Origin: Lysobacter panacisoli
GTDB taxonomy: Bacteria; Pseudomonadota; Gammaproteobacteria; Xanthomonadales; Xanthomonadaceae
Assembly (NCBI RefSeq): GCF_009765165.1
Contig: NZ_VLNU01000001.1
Location: 2,221,001 to 2,285,000, forward strand
Direction of reading: 5' to 3'
DNA length: 64,000 nt
Shown here: positions 25,155 through 33,446 of the stretch, piece after piece
Layout of the letters: every line of letters begins with the position of its first letter
Position numbering within the stretch: the first letter of the stretch is position 1
The notes under the pieces: generated by a model
What the model was told of the DNA's origin: nothing
Database searches by the model: none
Seen by the model: only the letters and a program-made list of their open reading frames with translations
Program-made: the position numbers and the translations under genes

Positions 25155-27299
25155 TCAGAACCGGTGCGACCAGCCTACCGTCAGCACGCGGCCGCGACCG
25201 GCGGTGTAGGTGTCGTTGCGCGGCGTGGTCTGCGAGTAGTAGGTCACGTACTGCTCGCCGGTCAGGTTCTCGATGCCCACGTTCAGCGCACCGACCGGCA
25301 GCTGGAAGCGCGCCTGCAGGTCGAGCGTGGTGTAGCCCTCGAAATCGTTCTGCGGCTGCGGCACGCCGCGCAGGTCGAATTCGCGGTCGAACGAGTGGCT
25401 GGCCTGCAGGCGGCTGGAGATGCCCGGCGTCCAGACCTGGTCCCAGAACGCGGTCACGCGGTCCGGGCTCACGTTGATGCCCGGCAGGTCGCTGTCGACG
25501 CGGTCGTCGCCGTTGCTGTCGTAGCGACCGTCGGTCTGCGCGTAGGCCAGGCCGATACGGGTGGCGTCGGTGAACTGGTAGGCCACGTTGGCTTCGTAAC
25601 CGTCGATCTCGGTGCGTTCGCGCACGACGTTGTAGGTCTGCGTGGCGTTGTCGAAGGCCAGGCGCGAACCGAGGTCGGAGTCGGACCAGTACGCGGCCAC
25701 GTGCACCAGCCAGCGGCCGTTGTCGTAGTCCAGGCCGATTTCCTGGTTATCGGCGATTACCGGCTGCAGGTCGACGAGGTTGTCGACGCTCTGGTTCGGC
25801 TGGGTGATCGCGCGCAGTACGCGGCCGATGTCGGCCACGGTGTAGCCCTCGGAGTACGAGGCGTACAGCTTCAGCGTATCGGTGACTTCCCACACGGCAC
25901 CGAAGTTCGGCAGCGTCTCGCTGGTCTCCGGCGAACCGCCTTCGACGAAGTAGCGCGTGCCGTGGATACCCGGGGTGAGGCGCTGGTCTGGAATGGTCAG
26001 GTAATCGTCCACGTCGAGCTTGCCGCGCTCATGGCGCACGCCGCCGGTCAGCATCACCGAATCGGTGATCCACCATTCCAGCTGCACGAACGGCGACACG
26101 GATTCGTACGTCGTCTCTGGCACCCAGTCCATGTTGGCCAGGACGAGTTCCTGCGAGGTCGTATCGCGCGCGAGATCGAGGCCAAGGGTGGCGCGCAGGC
26201 GCAGGCCGAACAGATCGCCGCGCGACCAGCTGAACTTGCCGCCCAGCTTCTCCGACACGTTCTGCGACTGGTCGAACCAGTTCGGATCGCGGTTGTCGCC
26301 CCAGAAATCGCCCCAGTAGCTGCCACCGTAGAGCGCTTCGAAATCGACCCAGTACAGCTGCGCCTGGAAGTAACCGCCGGCGAGCGCCTTGTCGGTGTAG
26401 TCCAGCGTGAACGAGGTCGAACGGTTGCGCGGGCCTTCGCCCTCGCTGCCGCCCGGCGCGGACGTCGCGAGCTGGCCGGTGGCGATGTTGCCGTTGACTG
26501 CGTGGTAGTCGTTGTTGCCCTGCAGCTCGTAACGGTTCGCGCTGGCCTGCAGGCGGCGGTCTTCGTCGATGTTCCAGCCGGCCTTGGCGAAGAGGTTGTA
26601 GGTTTCCGAATCCATCAGGTCGCCCTGCACGTCGTTGACCGCGATCGAATCGCCGTCGCCGTCGTAGTACAGGCCTTCGCTGGCGTAGGACGCGCCGCCG
26701 ACGAAGTCGAACGCGCCCTTGCGCGTGCCGAACAGGTACGAGGCGCGATAGCCCGTGCTGTCGCTCTCGTGCGGCAGCGCGGTGCTGGCGGCGACGCTGA
26801 CGTCCTGGAACGTATCGCCGTCCTGGCGCGGTGCGCGCTTGGTGATGATGTTGATGATGCCGCCCGACGCGCCCAGGCCCTGCAGCGCATTGGCGCCGTG
26901 GATGACCTCGATGCGCTCGATCATCGACGGATCGATGGTGTGGCCATCGCGACCACCGTCGCGCAGCGGCGTGGATTGCGGCACGCCGTCCACCAGGTAC
27001 AGCGGCTTGCGGCCACGCAGCGTCTCGCCGCTGTTGGTCAGCTTCTGGCGCGACGGCGCGAACGACGGGATCAGGTTCGCCAACACCTGCGAGATGTCCT
27101 GGGTCAGCGCGAGCTGCTGCTGCAGCTGCTTCTGGTCGATCACGGTGATGGTGTTGGGCAGCGCGGCTTCCGAATCCGGAATGCGGCTGGTGCTGGCCGA
27201 GACGGTGACGCGGTCGATGTCGACGGCATCCTCTGCGTGGGCGACGGGTGCGACGAGGACGGCCAGCAGGGCGCTGGCAAGCAGGTGGCGACGGGGCAT
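25155..27299 (-). CDS. TonB-dependent siderophore-type outer-membrane receptor
   Basis: 714 residues. A signal peptide (1-22, ending 'APVAHA') leads to the mature N-terminus with the TonB-box-like 'DRVTVSAST'. The plug domain runs to about residue 165 ('LPNTITVIDQKQLQQQL', 'TLRGRKPLYLVDGVPQ', 'IERIEVIHGANALQGLGASGGIINI'), and a 22-strand barrel follows, ending in the aromatic 'LTVGWSHRF'. Plug wording ('GANALYG-like' segment, 'LVDGVPQSTPLRDGGRDGH') fits ferric-catecholate/hydroxamate receptors. A Fur box lies 33 bases upstream of the start. The PepSY protein follows directly. The ligand is not known. Confidence 0.93.
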   Translation of the reverse strand: MPRRHLLASALLAVLVAPVAHAEDAVDIDRVTVSASTSRIPDSEAALPNTITVIDQKQLQQQLALTQDISQVLANLIPSFAPSRQKLTNSGETLRGRKPLYLVDGVPQSTPLRDGGRDGHTIDPSMIERIEVIHGANALQGLGASGGIINIITKRAPRQDGDTFQDVSVAASTALPHESDSTGYRASYLFGTRKGAFDFVGGASYASEGLYYDGDGDSIAVNDVQGDLMDSETYNLFAKAGWNIDEDRRLQASANRYELQGNNDYHAVNGNIATGQLATSAPGGSEGEGPRNRSTSFTLDYTDKALAGGYFQAQLYWVDFEALYGGSYWGDFWGDNRDPNWFDQSQNVSEKLGGKFSWSRGDLFGLRLRATLGLDLARDTTSQELVLANMDWVPETTYESVSPFVQLEWWITDSVMLTGGVRHERGKLDVDDYLTIPDQRLTPGIHGTRYFVEGGSPETSETLPNFGAVWEVTDTLKLYASYSEGYTVADIGRVLRAITQPNQSVDNLVDLQPVIADNQEIGLDYDNGRWLVHVAAYWSDSDLGSRLAFDNATQTYNVVRERTEIDGYEANVAYQFTDATRIGLAYAQTDGRYDSNGDDRVDSDLPGINVSPDRVTAFWDQVWTPGISSRLQASHSFDREFDLRGVPQPQNDFEGYTTLDLQARFQLPVGALNVGIENLTGEQYVTYYSQTTPRNDTYTAGRGRVLTVGWSHRF

Positions 27300-27331
27300 G
27301 GGGAGGTCTGGCGGAGGATTCAGTCCGCCAT

Positions 27332-27350
27332 GTTAATGCGAAGCATTCTC
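27332..27350 (-). promoter_or_regulatory. Fur box upstream of the siderophore receptor
   Basis: On the minus strand it reads 'gagaatgcttcgcattaac', with 13 of 19 matches to the Fur consensus gataatgataatcattatc and both inverted half-sites (gagaatg, cattaac) retained. Its position just before the receptor start suits iron repression. Confidence 0.75.
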
Positions 27351-27425
27351 GTTTGATAGCCCGAGACATCCCACAGGCCACGAAAACGCCACTTTCCTGA
27401 CGAAGATCAAGCCGCCATGCGGCCC

Positions 27426-28391
27426 TCAGTCGAACCGGGCGCGCACTTCCGCGTCGTGCGGCATCGAGGCTGCGGCGCCAGCGCGCTCGGTCGAGAGCCC
27501 GGCGTAACGGCTGGCGTAGTGCAGGTGTTCGGCGAACGCCGCGTCCGGATGGCGGGCCCACGACGCCGCGAACGCGCCGTTGAACGCATCGCCTGCGCCG
27601 GTGGTGTCCTGCGGCTGCACCTGTGCGGCGGCGACTCGGTAGTGCGCGCGTGCATCGCGATGCAGGTTGGCGTCCGCATGCGAGACGAAACAACCCGCGG
27701 CGCCGAGTGTCACCACCACGGTGCCGTGCGGCAGCAGGCGCCGGCACAGCGCGTGGAGCGCATCGTCGGACTGCATGGCGACGGTGGCGGCATCGACGCG
27801 TTCGCCGACGTGCTGCTGCAGCTGGGCGCAGAACTCCGTCTCGTTCGGCGTGATCACGTCCGCCAGCGCCAGCAGTGCCGCGGAGGCGAGTGCATCGGCC
27901 GGTGCGGGATTCAGCACGGTCCGCACGCCGGCCTCGCGCGCGATGGAAAACGCGGCCTGCACCGCATCCGACGGCGATTCGAGCTGCGCGAGCACGACGC
28001 CCGCGCCTTCAATCTCGTTGCGCTGCGCCAGGACGAACTCCGCCGACAGCTCGGCGTTGGCGCCGGGGCCGATCACGATCGAGTTGCGTCCGTCGTGATC
28101 GACGTAGATGCCGGCCGTGCCGGTCGGCGCGGCGCTGGCGAGGTCGTGCAGCGCGATGTCGTCCGCGACGGCGAGCGCACGTGCGAGCTGGCCGCCAAGG
28201 TCGTCGCCGAGCGCGCACACGAAGGTCGTGCGCGCGCCCGCACGCGCGGCGGCGGTGGCCTGGTTGAAGCCTTTGCCGCCGGGGCCGGTGTGGTAGTGGC
28301 CGCTCAGCGTCTCGCCCGGTCGCGGCAGCGAGGCCACCGTCCACACGTGGTCGACGTTGAAGGAACCGACGACGACGACGCGTGCCTTCAT
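27426..28391 (-). CDS. PfkB-family ribokinase-like sugar kinase
   Basis: 321-residue kinase of the ribokinase family. Signature 1 is 'GGKGFNQATAAARAGA' (about 38-53) and signature 2 is 'DTTGAGDAFNGAFAA' (near 255-270), with the catalytic base Asp in 'GAGDAFNG'. It begins 'VVVGSFNVDHVW', typical of RbsK and nucleoside kinases. It starts one base after the nucleoside transporter's stop, so the two form an operon. With that neighbour the substrate could be a nucleoside or the ribose released from one; RbsK is the closest named relative but the sugar is not proven. Confidence 0.88.
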   Translation of the reverse strand: MKARVVVVGSFNVDHVWTVASLPRPGETLSGHYHTGPGGKGFNQATAAARAGARTTFVCALGDDLGGQLARALAVADDIALHDLASAAPTGTAGIYVDHDGRNSIVIGPGANAELSAEFVLAQRNEIEGAGVVLAQLESPSDAVQAAFSIAREAGVRTVLNPAPADALASAALLALADVITPNETEFCAQLQQHVGERVDAATVAMQSDDALHALCRRLLPHGTVVVTLGAAGCFVSHADANLHRDARAHYRVAAAQVQPQDTTGAGDAFNGAFAASWARHPDAAFAEHLHYASRYAGLSTERAGAAASMPHDAEVRARFD

Positions 28392-28392
28392 G

Positions 28393-29691
28393 TCAGCTGC
28401 CGAACCAGGTCAGCACGCCGGCGATGGTGGCGGTCATGAAGGTCGCGATCGAGCCGCCCAGCACCGCGCGCAAGCCGAAGCGCGCCAGGTCCTGGCGGCG
28501 TTCCGGCGCGAGGCCGCCGATGCCGCCGATCTGGATCGCGATCGAGCTGAAGTTGGCGAAGCCGCACAGCGCGTAGGTGGCGATCAGACGGCCCTGCTCG
28601 GTCAGCGTCACGCCCGCGACCTTGCCGTTGACGATGTCGGCCAGCTGCAGGTACGCGACGAATTCGTTGATGACGACCTTCTGGCCGATCAGGCTGCCGA
28701 CGATGGAGGCGTCCTGCCACGGCGTGCCGATCACCCACGCCAGCGGCGCGAGCACGTAGCCGAAGATGGTGGCCAGGTCGGTCGGCTTGCCGATGGCGGC
28801 GGCGATGCCGGTGACTTCGCCGAACCACGTCAGCGGCCAGTTGAGCAGCGCGATCAGCGCGATGAAGGCCAGCAGCATCGCGCCGATGTTCAGCGCCAGG
28901 CGCAGGCCGTCGCCGGCGCCGGCAGCGGCCGCGTCGATGACGTTGGCGGTGTTCTTCTCGACCTCCATCTTCACCGTGCCGCGGGTGAGCGGTTCGCCGG
29001 TCTCGGGCACGAGGATCTTGGCGATCACCAGCGTCGCCGGCGCGGCCATGATCGACGCTGCCAGCAGGTGCTTGGCGTAGAACGCCTGCTGTTCCGGATC
29101 GCCGCCGCCGAGCATGCCCACGTAGGCGGCGAGCACGCCGCCGGCGATGTGTGCCATGCCACCGATCATCATCGTGATCAGCTCGGATTCGGTCATCTTC
29201 GGGATGTAGGGGCGTACGGTCAGCGGCGCCTCGGTCTGGCCGATGAACACACTGGCGCAGACGCTGGTGGTTTCCGCACCGGACACGCGCATCACCTTGG
29301 TGATCACCCACGCCATGCCGCGCACGATCGCCTGCATCACGCCGAGGTGGTACAGCACGCCCATCAGTGCGGCGAAGAAGATGATGGTCGGCAACACCTG
29401 GAAGGCGAAGATGAAGCCGTAGGTGGAGGTGTCCATCAGGTTGCCGAAGATGAACTTGCTGCCTTCGCCGACGAAGCTGAGCACCTTCACGAAACCGTGG
29501 CCGATTGCGTCGAACGCGTCCTTGCCGCCCGGCACCAGCAACACCAGCGCGGCGAACGCGATCTGCAGGCTCACGCCGGTGGCGACGAGCTTCCAGTCGA
29601 CGCGGCGCTTGTTGTTCGAAAACAGCCACGCGATGCCGATCAGCACCGCCAGACCAAACAGGCCAAAGGCCACCCGGGTAATGGCTTCCAC
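28393..29691 (-). CDS. Concentrative nucleoside transporter (NupC/CNT family)
   Basis: 432-residue cation-coupled nucleoside importer of the inner membrane. It has the family pattern of N-terminal helices, the re-entrant loop motif 'GQTEAPLTVRPYIPKMTESEL' region near residue 155 (the QTEAPL element contacts nucleoside) and 'MIGGMAHIAGGVLAAYVGML'. A second half-site sits at 'IIGQKVVINEFVAYLQL' (about 330-350, NEFVAY). It ends 'GVLTWFGS'. It is the first gene of the pair with the ribokinase-like gene. The 190 bases upstream to the diguanylate cyclase show no gene. Confidence 0.93.
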   Translation of the reverse strand: MEAITRVAFGLFGLAVLIGIAWLFSNNKRRVDWKLVATGVSLQIAFAALVLLVPGGKDAFDAIGHGFVKVLSFVGEGSKFIFGNLMDTSTYGFIFAFQVLPTIIFFAALMGVLYHLGVMQAIVRGMAWVITKVMRVSGAETTSVCASVFIGQTEAPLTVRPYIPKMTESELITMMIGGMAHIAGGVLAAYVGMLGGGDPEQQAFYAKHLLAASIMAAPATLVIAKILVPETGEPLTRGTVKMEVEKNTANVIDAAAAGAGDGLRLALNIGAMLLAFIALIALLNWPLTWFGEVTGIAAAIGKPTDLATIFGYVLAPLAWVIGTPWQDASIVGSLIGQKVVINEFVAYLQLADIVNGKVAGVTLTEQGRLIATYALCGFANFSSIAIQIGGIGGLAPERRQDLARFGLRAVLGGSIATFMTATIAGVLTWFGS

Positions 29692-29881
29692 TCAGTTCTC
29701 CCCTGCAACCGGCGGCCGGCAGCGAGTTCGTTGTCGTTCGAAAAGGATGCGGCCGTGGTCCCTGCGGGGGCGGGTCATGGCGCGGCGGCGGTAGTTTACG
29801 CTGCGCGCACGGGGCCGCGGCGCGACCCCGCGGATCGGGGGCCAAGGTTGCGGATGGCCCGGGGATTCGCGCAGGAGGGCA

Positions 29882-31018
29882 TCAGCCGTCGCGCGCGACG
29901 ACCCGGTTGCGCCCCTGCAGCTTGGCCTGCTGCAGGCGGCCGTCGGCACGGCGCAGCAGGCGCGACAGGTCCGTTCCTTCGTGCGGGAAGCCCGCCAGCC
30001 CGGCGCTGAAGCTCAGCGGCACGCTGTCGGCGCCGCGCTCGGGCTCGAACGGGCGCTCGCCCAGCGCACGGCGGATCGCATCGACCCGCTCCCACGCGGT
30101 GCCGATGGGCTTGCGCAGCAGCAGCACGAATTCCTCGCCGCCGATGCGCACCAGCCATTCGCCCGGCTCGGCGAGTTCGCGCAGCACCGCGACCACGTGG
30201 CGCAACGCGCGGTCGCCGGCGTGATGGCCGTGGCTTTCGTTGATGCGACGGAAGTGGTCCAGGTCGATCAGCGCCAGCGTGAGGCTGTCGCCGTCGTGGC
30301 GCACGCTGTCGAACAGGCGCGGCACGCGGTACATCAGCCAGGTGCGGTTGGGCAGGCGGGTCAGGCCGTCGGTGCCGGACATCTCGACCAGCCGCTGCAT
30401 GCGGTAGACCACCATCGCGGTGATCAGGGTGAATACCATCAGCAGCAGGACGCGCTGGGCCTGGCTGCCCCAGGTGATCGCGCCGTAGTCGCTGGAAATC
30501 AGCTGTTCCGGCGACGTGGCCGAGGCGAACACCGCCAGCACCAGCAGTGCGTACTGGCCGATCGCGAGCGCGCCGGCGAACAGCGCGATGCGTCCGTCGC
30601 TGCGCGGCGCGGTCAGCACGATGGCGATCACATAGCCGCACCACGCGGTGAGGTTGTTGAGGCCGGCGGGCAGGTGATCGGTGGCGAGCAGGATCAGCAG
30701 CACCGTCGTCGCGGTCACATCGAACGCGGACGAGGCGAACGGCAGCCAGCGGAACAGCCGTCGCCGGCGCGCCAGCGTCAGCCACAGGTGGGCGAAGATG
30801 TTGATGACGATCGCGCCGCTCAGGCCGATCATCGTGTCTTTCACGCTGCCGCCGCCGAGTGCGTTCGCCACCGGCAGCACCAGCAGCATCGCGGCGATCA
30901 CCACGCGCAGGCGCGCGACCATCAGCTCGCCGCCGGCGCCGATCTCCAGCATGATTTCGTCCGGCCTCGCCAGCAATGCGGCGATGACGTCGCGGACCCT
31001 TCCGCCGGTACCGAGCAT
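29882..31018 (-). CDS. Membrane diguanylate cyclase (GGDEF family)
   Basis: 378 residues. After a 30-residue cytoplasmic start, about six helices span 30-215. A GGDEF domain at about 222-375 opens 'SGTDGLTRLPNRTWLM', continues 'LIDLDHFRRINESHGHHAGD', and has the active site 'RIGGEEFVLLL' (GGEEF variant, catalytically competent). The RxxD inhibitory site normally five residues before it is absent (EPGE at that place), so product feedback inhibition by this route is unlikely. The sensor is not a named domain; it is a plain membrane bundle. Single gene. Confidence 0.92.
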   Translation of the reverse strand: MLGTGGRVRDVIAALLARPDEIMLEIGAGGELMVARLRVVIAAMLLVLPVANALGGGSVKDTMIGLSGAIVINIFAHLWLTLARRRRLFRWLPFASSAFDVTATTVLLILLATDHLPAGLNNLTAWCGYVIAIVLTAPRSDGRIALFAGALAIGQYALLVLAVFASATSPEQLISSDYGAITWGSQAQRVLLLMVFTLITAMVVYRMQRLVEMSGTDGLTRLPNRTWLMYRVPRLFDSVRHDGDSLTLALIDLDHFRRINESHGHHAGDRALRHVVAVLRELAEPGEWLVRIGGEEFVLLLRKPIGTAWERVDAIRRALGERPFEPERGADSVPLSFSAGLAGFPHEGTDLSRLLRRADGRLQQAKLQGRNRVVARDG

Positions 31019-31090
31019 CCCGTCCCCCGTGATGGCCTTCGACGGCCGCGCCGAGCATAGCGCGGCCGTGGAGGAGCGGGCAGCCGGGCG

Positions 31091-31669
31091 TCAGCCGATG
31101 CCGCGTACCGCAGCCCAGGCGGCCAGCGCAAGGAACACCACCGCCGCCGTGTAGCGCGCCGCCTTCAGCGGCAGGCGATCGGCCAGCTTGCTGCCCAGCA
31201 GCACTACCGGCACATTCGCCAGCAGCATGCCGACGGTGGTACCGACCACGACTTCCCACAGCGGCGAATACTTGGCCGCGAGCAACACGGTCGCGACCTG
31301 GGTCTTGTCGCCGATCTCGGCCAGGAAGAACGCGAACGTCGTCGCCACGAACGCGCCATGCGCGGGGATGCCGCTGTCGGCGTCGTCGAGCTTGTCCGGC
31401 TTGAGCGTCCACAGCGCGACCGCGAGGAAGCTGCCGGCCACCACCCAGCGCAGTACATCGGGCTGCAGCCACTGTGCGACGAGCGTGCCGAACCAGCCGG
31501 CCAGCGCATGGTTGAGCAGGGTCGCGACGAGGATGCCGGCCACGATCGGCCACGGCTTGCGGAAGCGCGCCGCCAGCAGCAGCGCGAGCAGCTGCGTCTT
31601 GTCGCCGATCTCGGCGAGCGCCACGGTGCCGGTGGAAACGGCGGCGGTCATCAGAGGGAAGTGTTCCAT
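31091..31669 (-). CDS. TMEM165/GDT1-family manganese exporter
   Basis: 192-residue membrane protein with six helices and the duplicated family signature: 'LAEIGDKTQLLALLLAAR' near residue 18 and 'LAEIGDKTQVATVLLAAK' near residue 115. The two Glu-x-Gly-Asp-Lys-Thr motifs form the cation path. Bacterial relatives (UPF0016, e.g. MneA) export Mn2+. Start at 31669 (MEHFPLM). The call is strengthened by a manganese-sensing yybP-ykoY riboswitch in its leader. Related human TMEM165 moves Mn2+/Ca2+. Confidence 0.93.
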   Translation of the reverse strand: MEHFPLMTAAVSTGTVALAEIGDKTQLLALLLAARFRKPWPIVAGILVATLLNHALAGWFGTLVAQWLQPDVLRWVVAGSFLAVALWTLKPDKLDDADSGIPAHGAFVATTFAFFLAEIGDKTQVATVLLAAKYSPLWEVVVGTTVGMLLANVPVVLLGSKLADRLPLKAARYTAAVVFLALAAWAAVRGIG

Positions 31670-31683
31670 TGCGACTCCGGGGC

Positions 31684-31910
31684 CGGGCTTTCGCGTGGAC
31701 GCGAAAGGCAAACGCCACGCGGCCCGACCCGGCTCATGCCAGTTGCTCGCGCGACGCCTGCCTTCGGTCTTGCCCGTGGTCGCTGGCGACGCACCTTGGT
31801 GCGTGGCTGGCTGCCGCTCCCGCGCCATGACCGGCTGGTCAAGTGTGTTGACGCGGATCTCCGCGGACGGGCCGTTCGGGCCGGGCGGCGGAGGGGCTAC
31901 TCCCCGGAGG
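31684..31910 (-). promoter_or_regulatory. yybP-ykoY (Mn2+) riboswitch
   Basis: The minus-strand leader of the exporter gene contains 'ggggagtagcccc' (31905-31893), a variable stem, 'gtcaacacacttgacc' (about 31850-31835) and 'ggcatgagccgggtcgggcc' (31740-31721), followed by 'gcgtggcg'. These blocks and their order match the yybP-ykoY family (Rfam RF00080), which senses Mn2+ and turns on mntP, alx and UPF0016 genes. A hairpin 'ctttcgcgtccacgcgaaag' (31706-31687) just before the start codon may be part of the expression platform. A -10-like 'tacaat' (31929-31924) lies upstream. Confidence 0.88.
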
Positions 31911-31990
31911 AGGAAGTGCGCGCATTGTACAGGCCGGGCGACGCTTGGGGGCGGGGCTAAACTGAACCAAACCGTCCCAGGAGCGTCCCC

Positions 31991-32959
31991 ATGCAATACC
32001 GCCGCCTCGGCTCGTCCGGCCTGCAGCTTTCGGCCCTCTCGTTCGGCGCCTGGCTGACCTTCGGGGCCCAGATCGGCCGATCCACGGCCCGCGACCTGAT
32101 CGCCGCCGCCTGGGACAACGGCATCAACTTCTTCGACAACGCCGAGGGCTATGCCAATGGCGAGGCGGAGAAGGTCATGGGCGACGTGATCGCCGACCTG
32201 CGCCTGCCGCGCGACGGCTTCTGCGTGTCGAGCAAGGTGTTCTTCGGCTCTGCGGCAGAGCCGGGCCCGACCCAGCGCGGCCTGTCGCGCAAGCACGTCA
32301 CCGATGCCTGCCACGCCGCGCTCAAGCGCCTGCGCGTGGATTGCCTCGACCTGTACTACTGCCACCGTCCGGATCCGGACACGCCGATCGAGGAAACCGT
32401 CGGCGCGATGGACGCGCTGATCCGCCAGGGCAAGGTGCTGTACTGGGGAACGTCGGAATGGACCGCGGCGCAGATCCGCGAGGCGCACAAGGTCGCCCGC
32501 GCGCGCAACTGGTACGCGCCGACGATGGAGCAGCCGCAGTACAACCTGCTGCACCGCGAACGGGTGGAACTCGAATACGCGCCGCTCTACGCCGAGCTCG
32601 GCCTGGGCACCACGATCTGGTCGCCGCTGGCCTCGGGCCTGCTCACCGGCAAGTACAACGCCGGCGTGCCGACCGAAGCGCGCCTCGGGCGCGAAGGCCT
32701 GGGCTGGCTGCAGCGCACCGTGCTGGGCGGCGAAGGCGAGCGGGTGGAGCGTGCGCGTCGCTTCGTCGCGCTCGCGGGTGAGCTCGACATCGCACCGGCA
32801 CCGCTGGCGCTCGCCTGGTGCCTGCGCAATCCGCATGTGTCGAGCGTGATCCTCGGCGCGAGCCGGCCGGAACAGCTGCTCCAGAACCTGCAGGCACTGG
32901 AGCTGGCCGAGCGCCTCGGCGAGGCCGAATGGCAGCGTGTGGAGGCTGCCGTTGGGTGA
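31991..32959 (+). CDS. Aldo/keto reductase (potassium-channel beta-subunit-like branch)
   Basis: 322-residue NADPH-dependent TIM-barrel reductase. The catalytic tetrad is visible: Asp and Tyr in 'NFFDNAEGYANGEAE', Lys in 'CVSSKVFFG' and His in 'LYYCHRPDPDTPIEE'. The opening 'MQYRRLGSSGLQLSALSFGAW' and 'VILGASRPEQLLQNL' near the C-terminus (NADPH phosphate binding) place it with the YghZ/KvBeta-like group. Substrate unknown. Single gene, divergent from the Mn riboswitch region and upstream of the hemin locus, from which it is separated by the Fur-controlled promoter. Confidence 0.92.
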   Translation: MQYRRLGSSGLQLSALSFGAWLTFGAQIGRSTARDLIAAAWDNGINFFDNAEGYANGEAEKVMGDVIADLRLPRDGFCVSSKVFFGSAAEPGPTQRGLSRKHVTDACHAALKRLRVDCLDLYYCHRPDPDTPIEETVGAMDALIRQGKVLYWGTSEWTAAQIREAHKVARARNWYAPTMEQPQYNLLHRERVELEYAPLYAELGLGTTIWSPLASGLLTGKYNAGVPTEARLGREGLGWLQRTVLGGEGERVERARRFVALAGELDIAPAPLALAWCLRNPHVSSVILGASRPEQLLQNLQALELAERLGEAEWQRVEAAVG

Positions 32960-32982
32960 CGTAGCTCGATCGCGGGGATGTG

Positions 32983-33010
32983 TTGACACATAAATGAGAA
33001 TCATTATCAT
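32983..33010 (+). promoter_or_regulatory. Fur-controlled promoter of hemP
   Basis: TTGACA (32983-32988) and TATCAT (33005-33010) at 16-base spacing. A Fur box (32990-33008) with 15 of 19 consensus matches, including the contiguous 'gaatcattatc', fills the spacer and covers the -10, so Fur binding would block polymerase directly. Confidence 0.88.
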
Positions 33011-33040
33011 CCGTCGTGAACTCCCGAGCGAGCCACGACC

Positions 33041-33256
33041 ATGTCCCTGCGTCCCACGCTGTTGCAGCTCAAGCCCCGTTCCGACCGCCCGGCGCCGACC
33101 CTCGCCGCCGTCGCTGCTCCCGGCCTGCCGCTCGGCGGCGCCCTGGTCGACAGCGACGATCTGCTGCGCGGCAGCCGTGAAGTGCTGATCCGCCACGGCG
33201 GCGAGGTCTACCGCCTGCGCCACACGCGCAACGACAAGCTGATCCTCACCAAGTAA
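33041..33256 (+). CDS. hemP: Hemin uptake protein HemP
   Basis: Small protein of 71 residues of the HemP/HmuP family, which in other bacteria is needed for full expression of the hemin receptor gene. The conserved C-terminal core '[24 protein letters not shown]' (about 48-71) is complete; the first 45 residues are variable and Pro/Ala-rich. It is the first gene behind the Fur-box promoter and is followed 190 bases later by the hemin receptor. The intervening stretch contains one short hairpin ('gtgccggtcccgaccggcgc') and no gene. Confidence 0.92.
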   Translation: MSLRPTLLQLKPRSDRPAPTLAAVAAPGLPLGGALVDSDDLLRGSREVLIRHGGEVYRLRHTRNDKLILTK

Positions 33257-33446
33257 TCCGTTCCCCGGGCGTGCCGGTCCCGACCGGCGCCCCGCTTTCC
33301 GTTCCGCGCGCGTCGACCTTGGGGAAGGGCGGCGTGCGCCGGCCGCACGCCGGTCGCATTCCTTCCATTCCATCTCTCTCCCAGGCCCGCAAGCCCGCCG
33401 CGTTCCGGCTGCCAGCACGCCTCGGTCCTTCGACCCGAGTACGCGC

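Noticed and set aside
21996..27356. A 1786-codon plus-strand open frame
   Set aside because: It is the shadow of the methyltransferase, dusB, PepSY and TonB receptor genes; composition is typical of antisense reading and no domain is recognisable.
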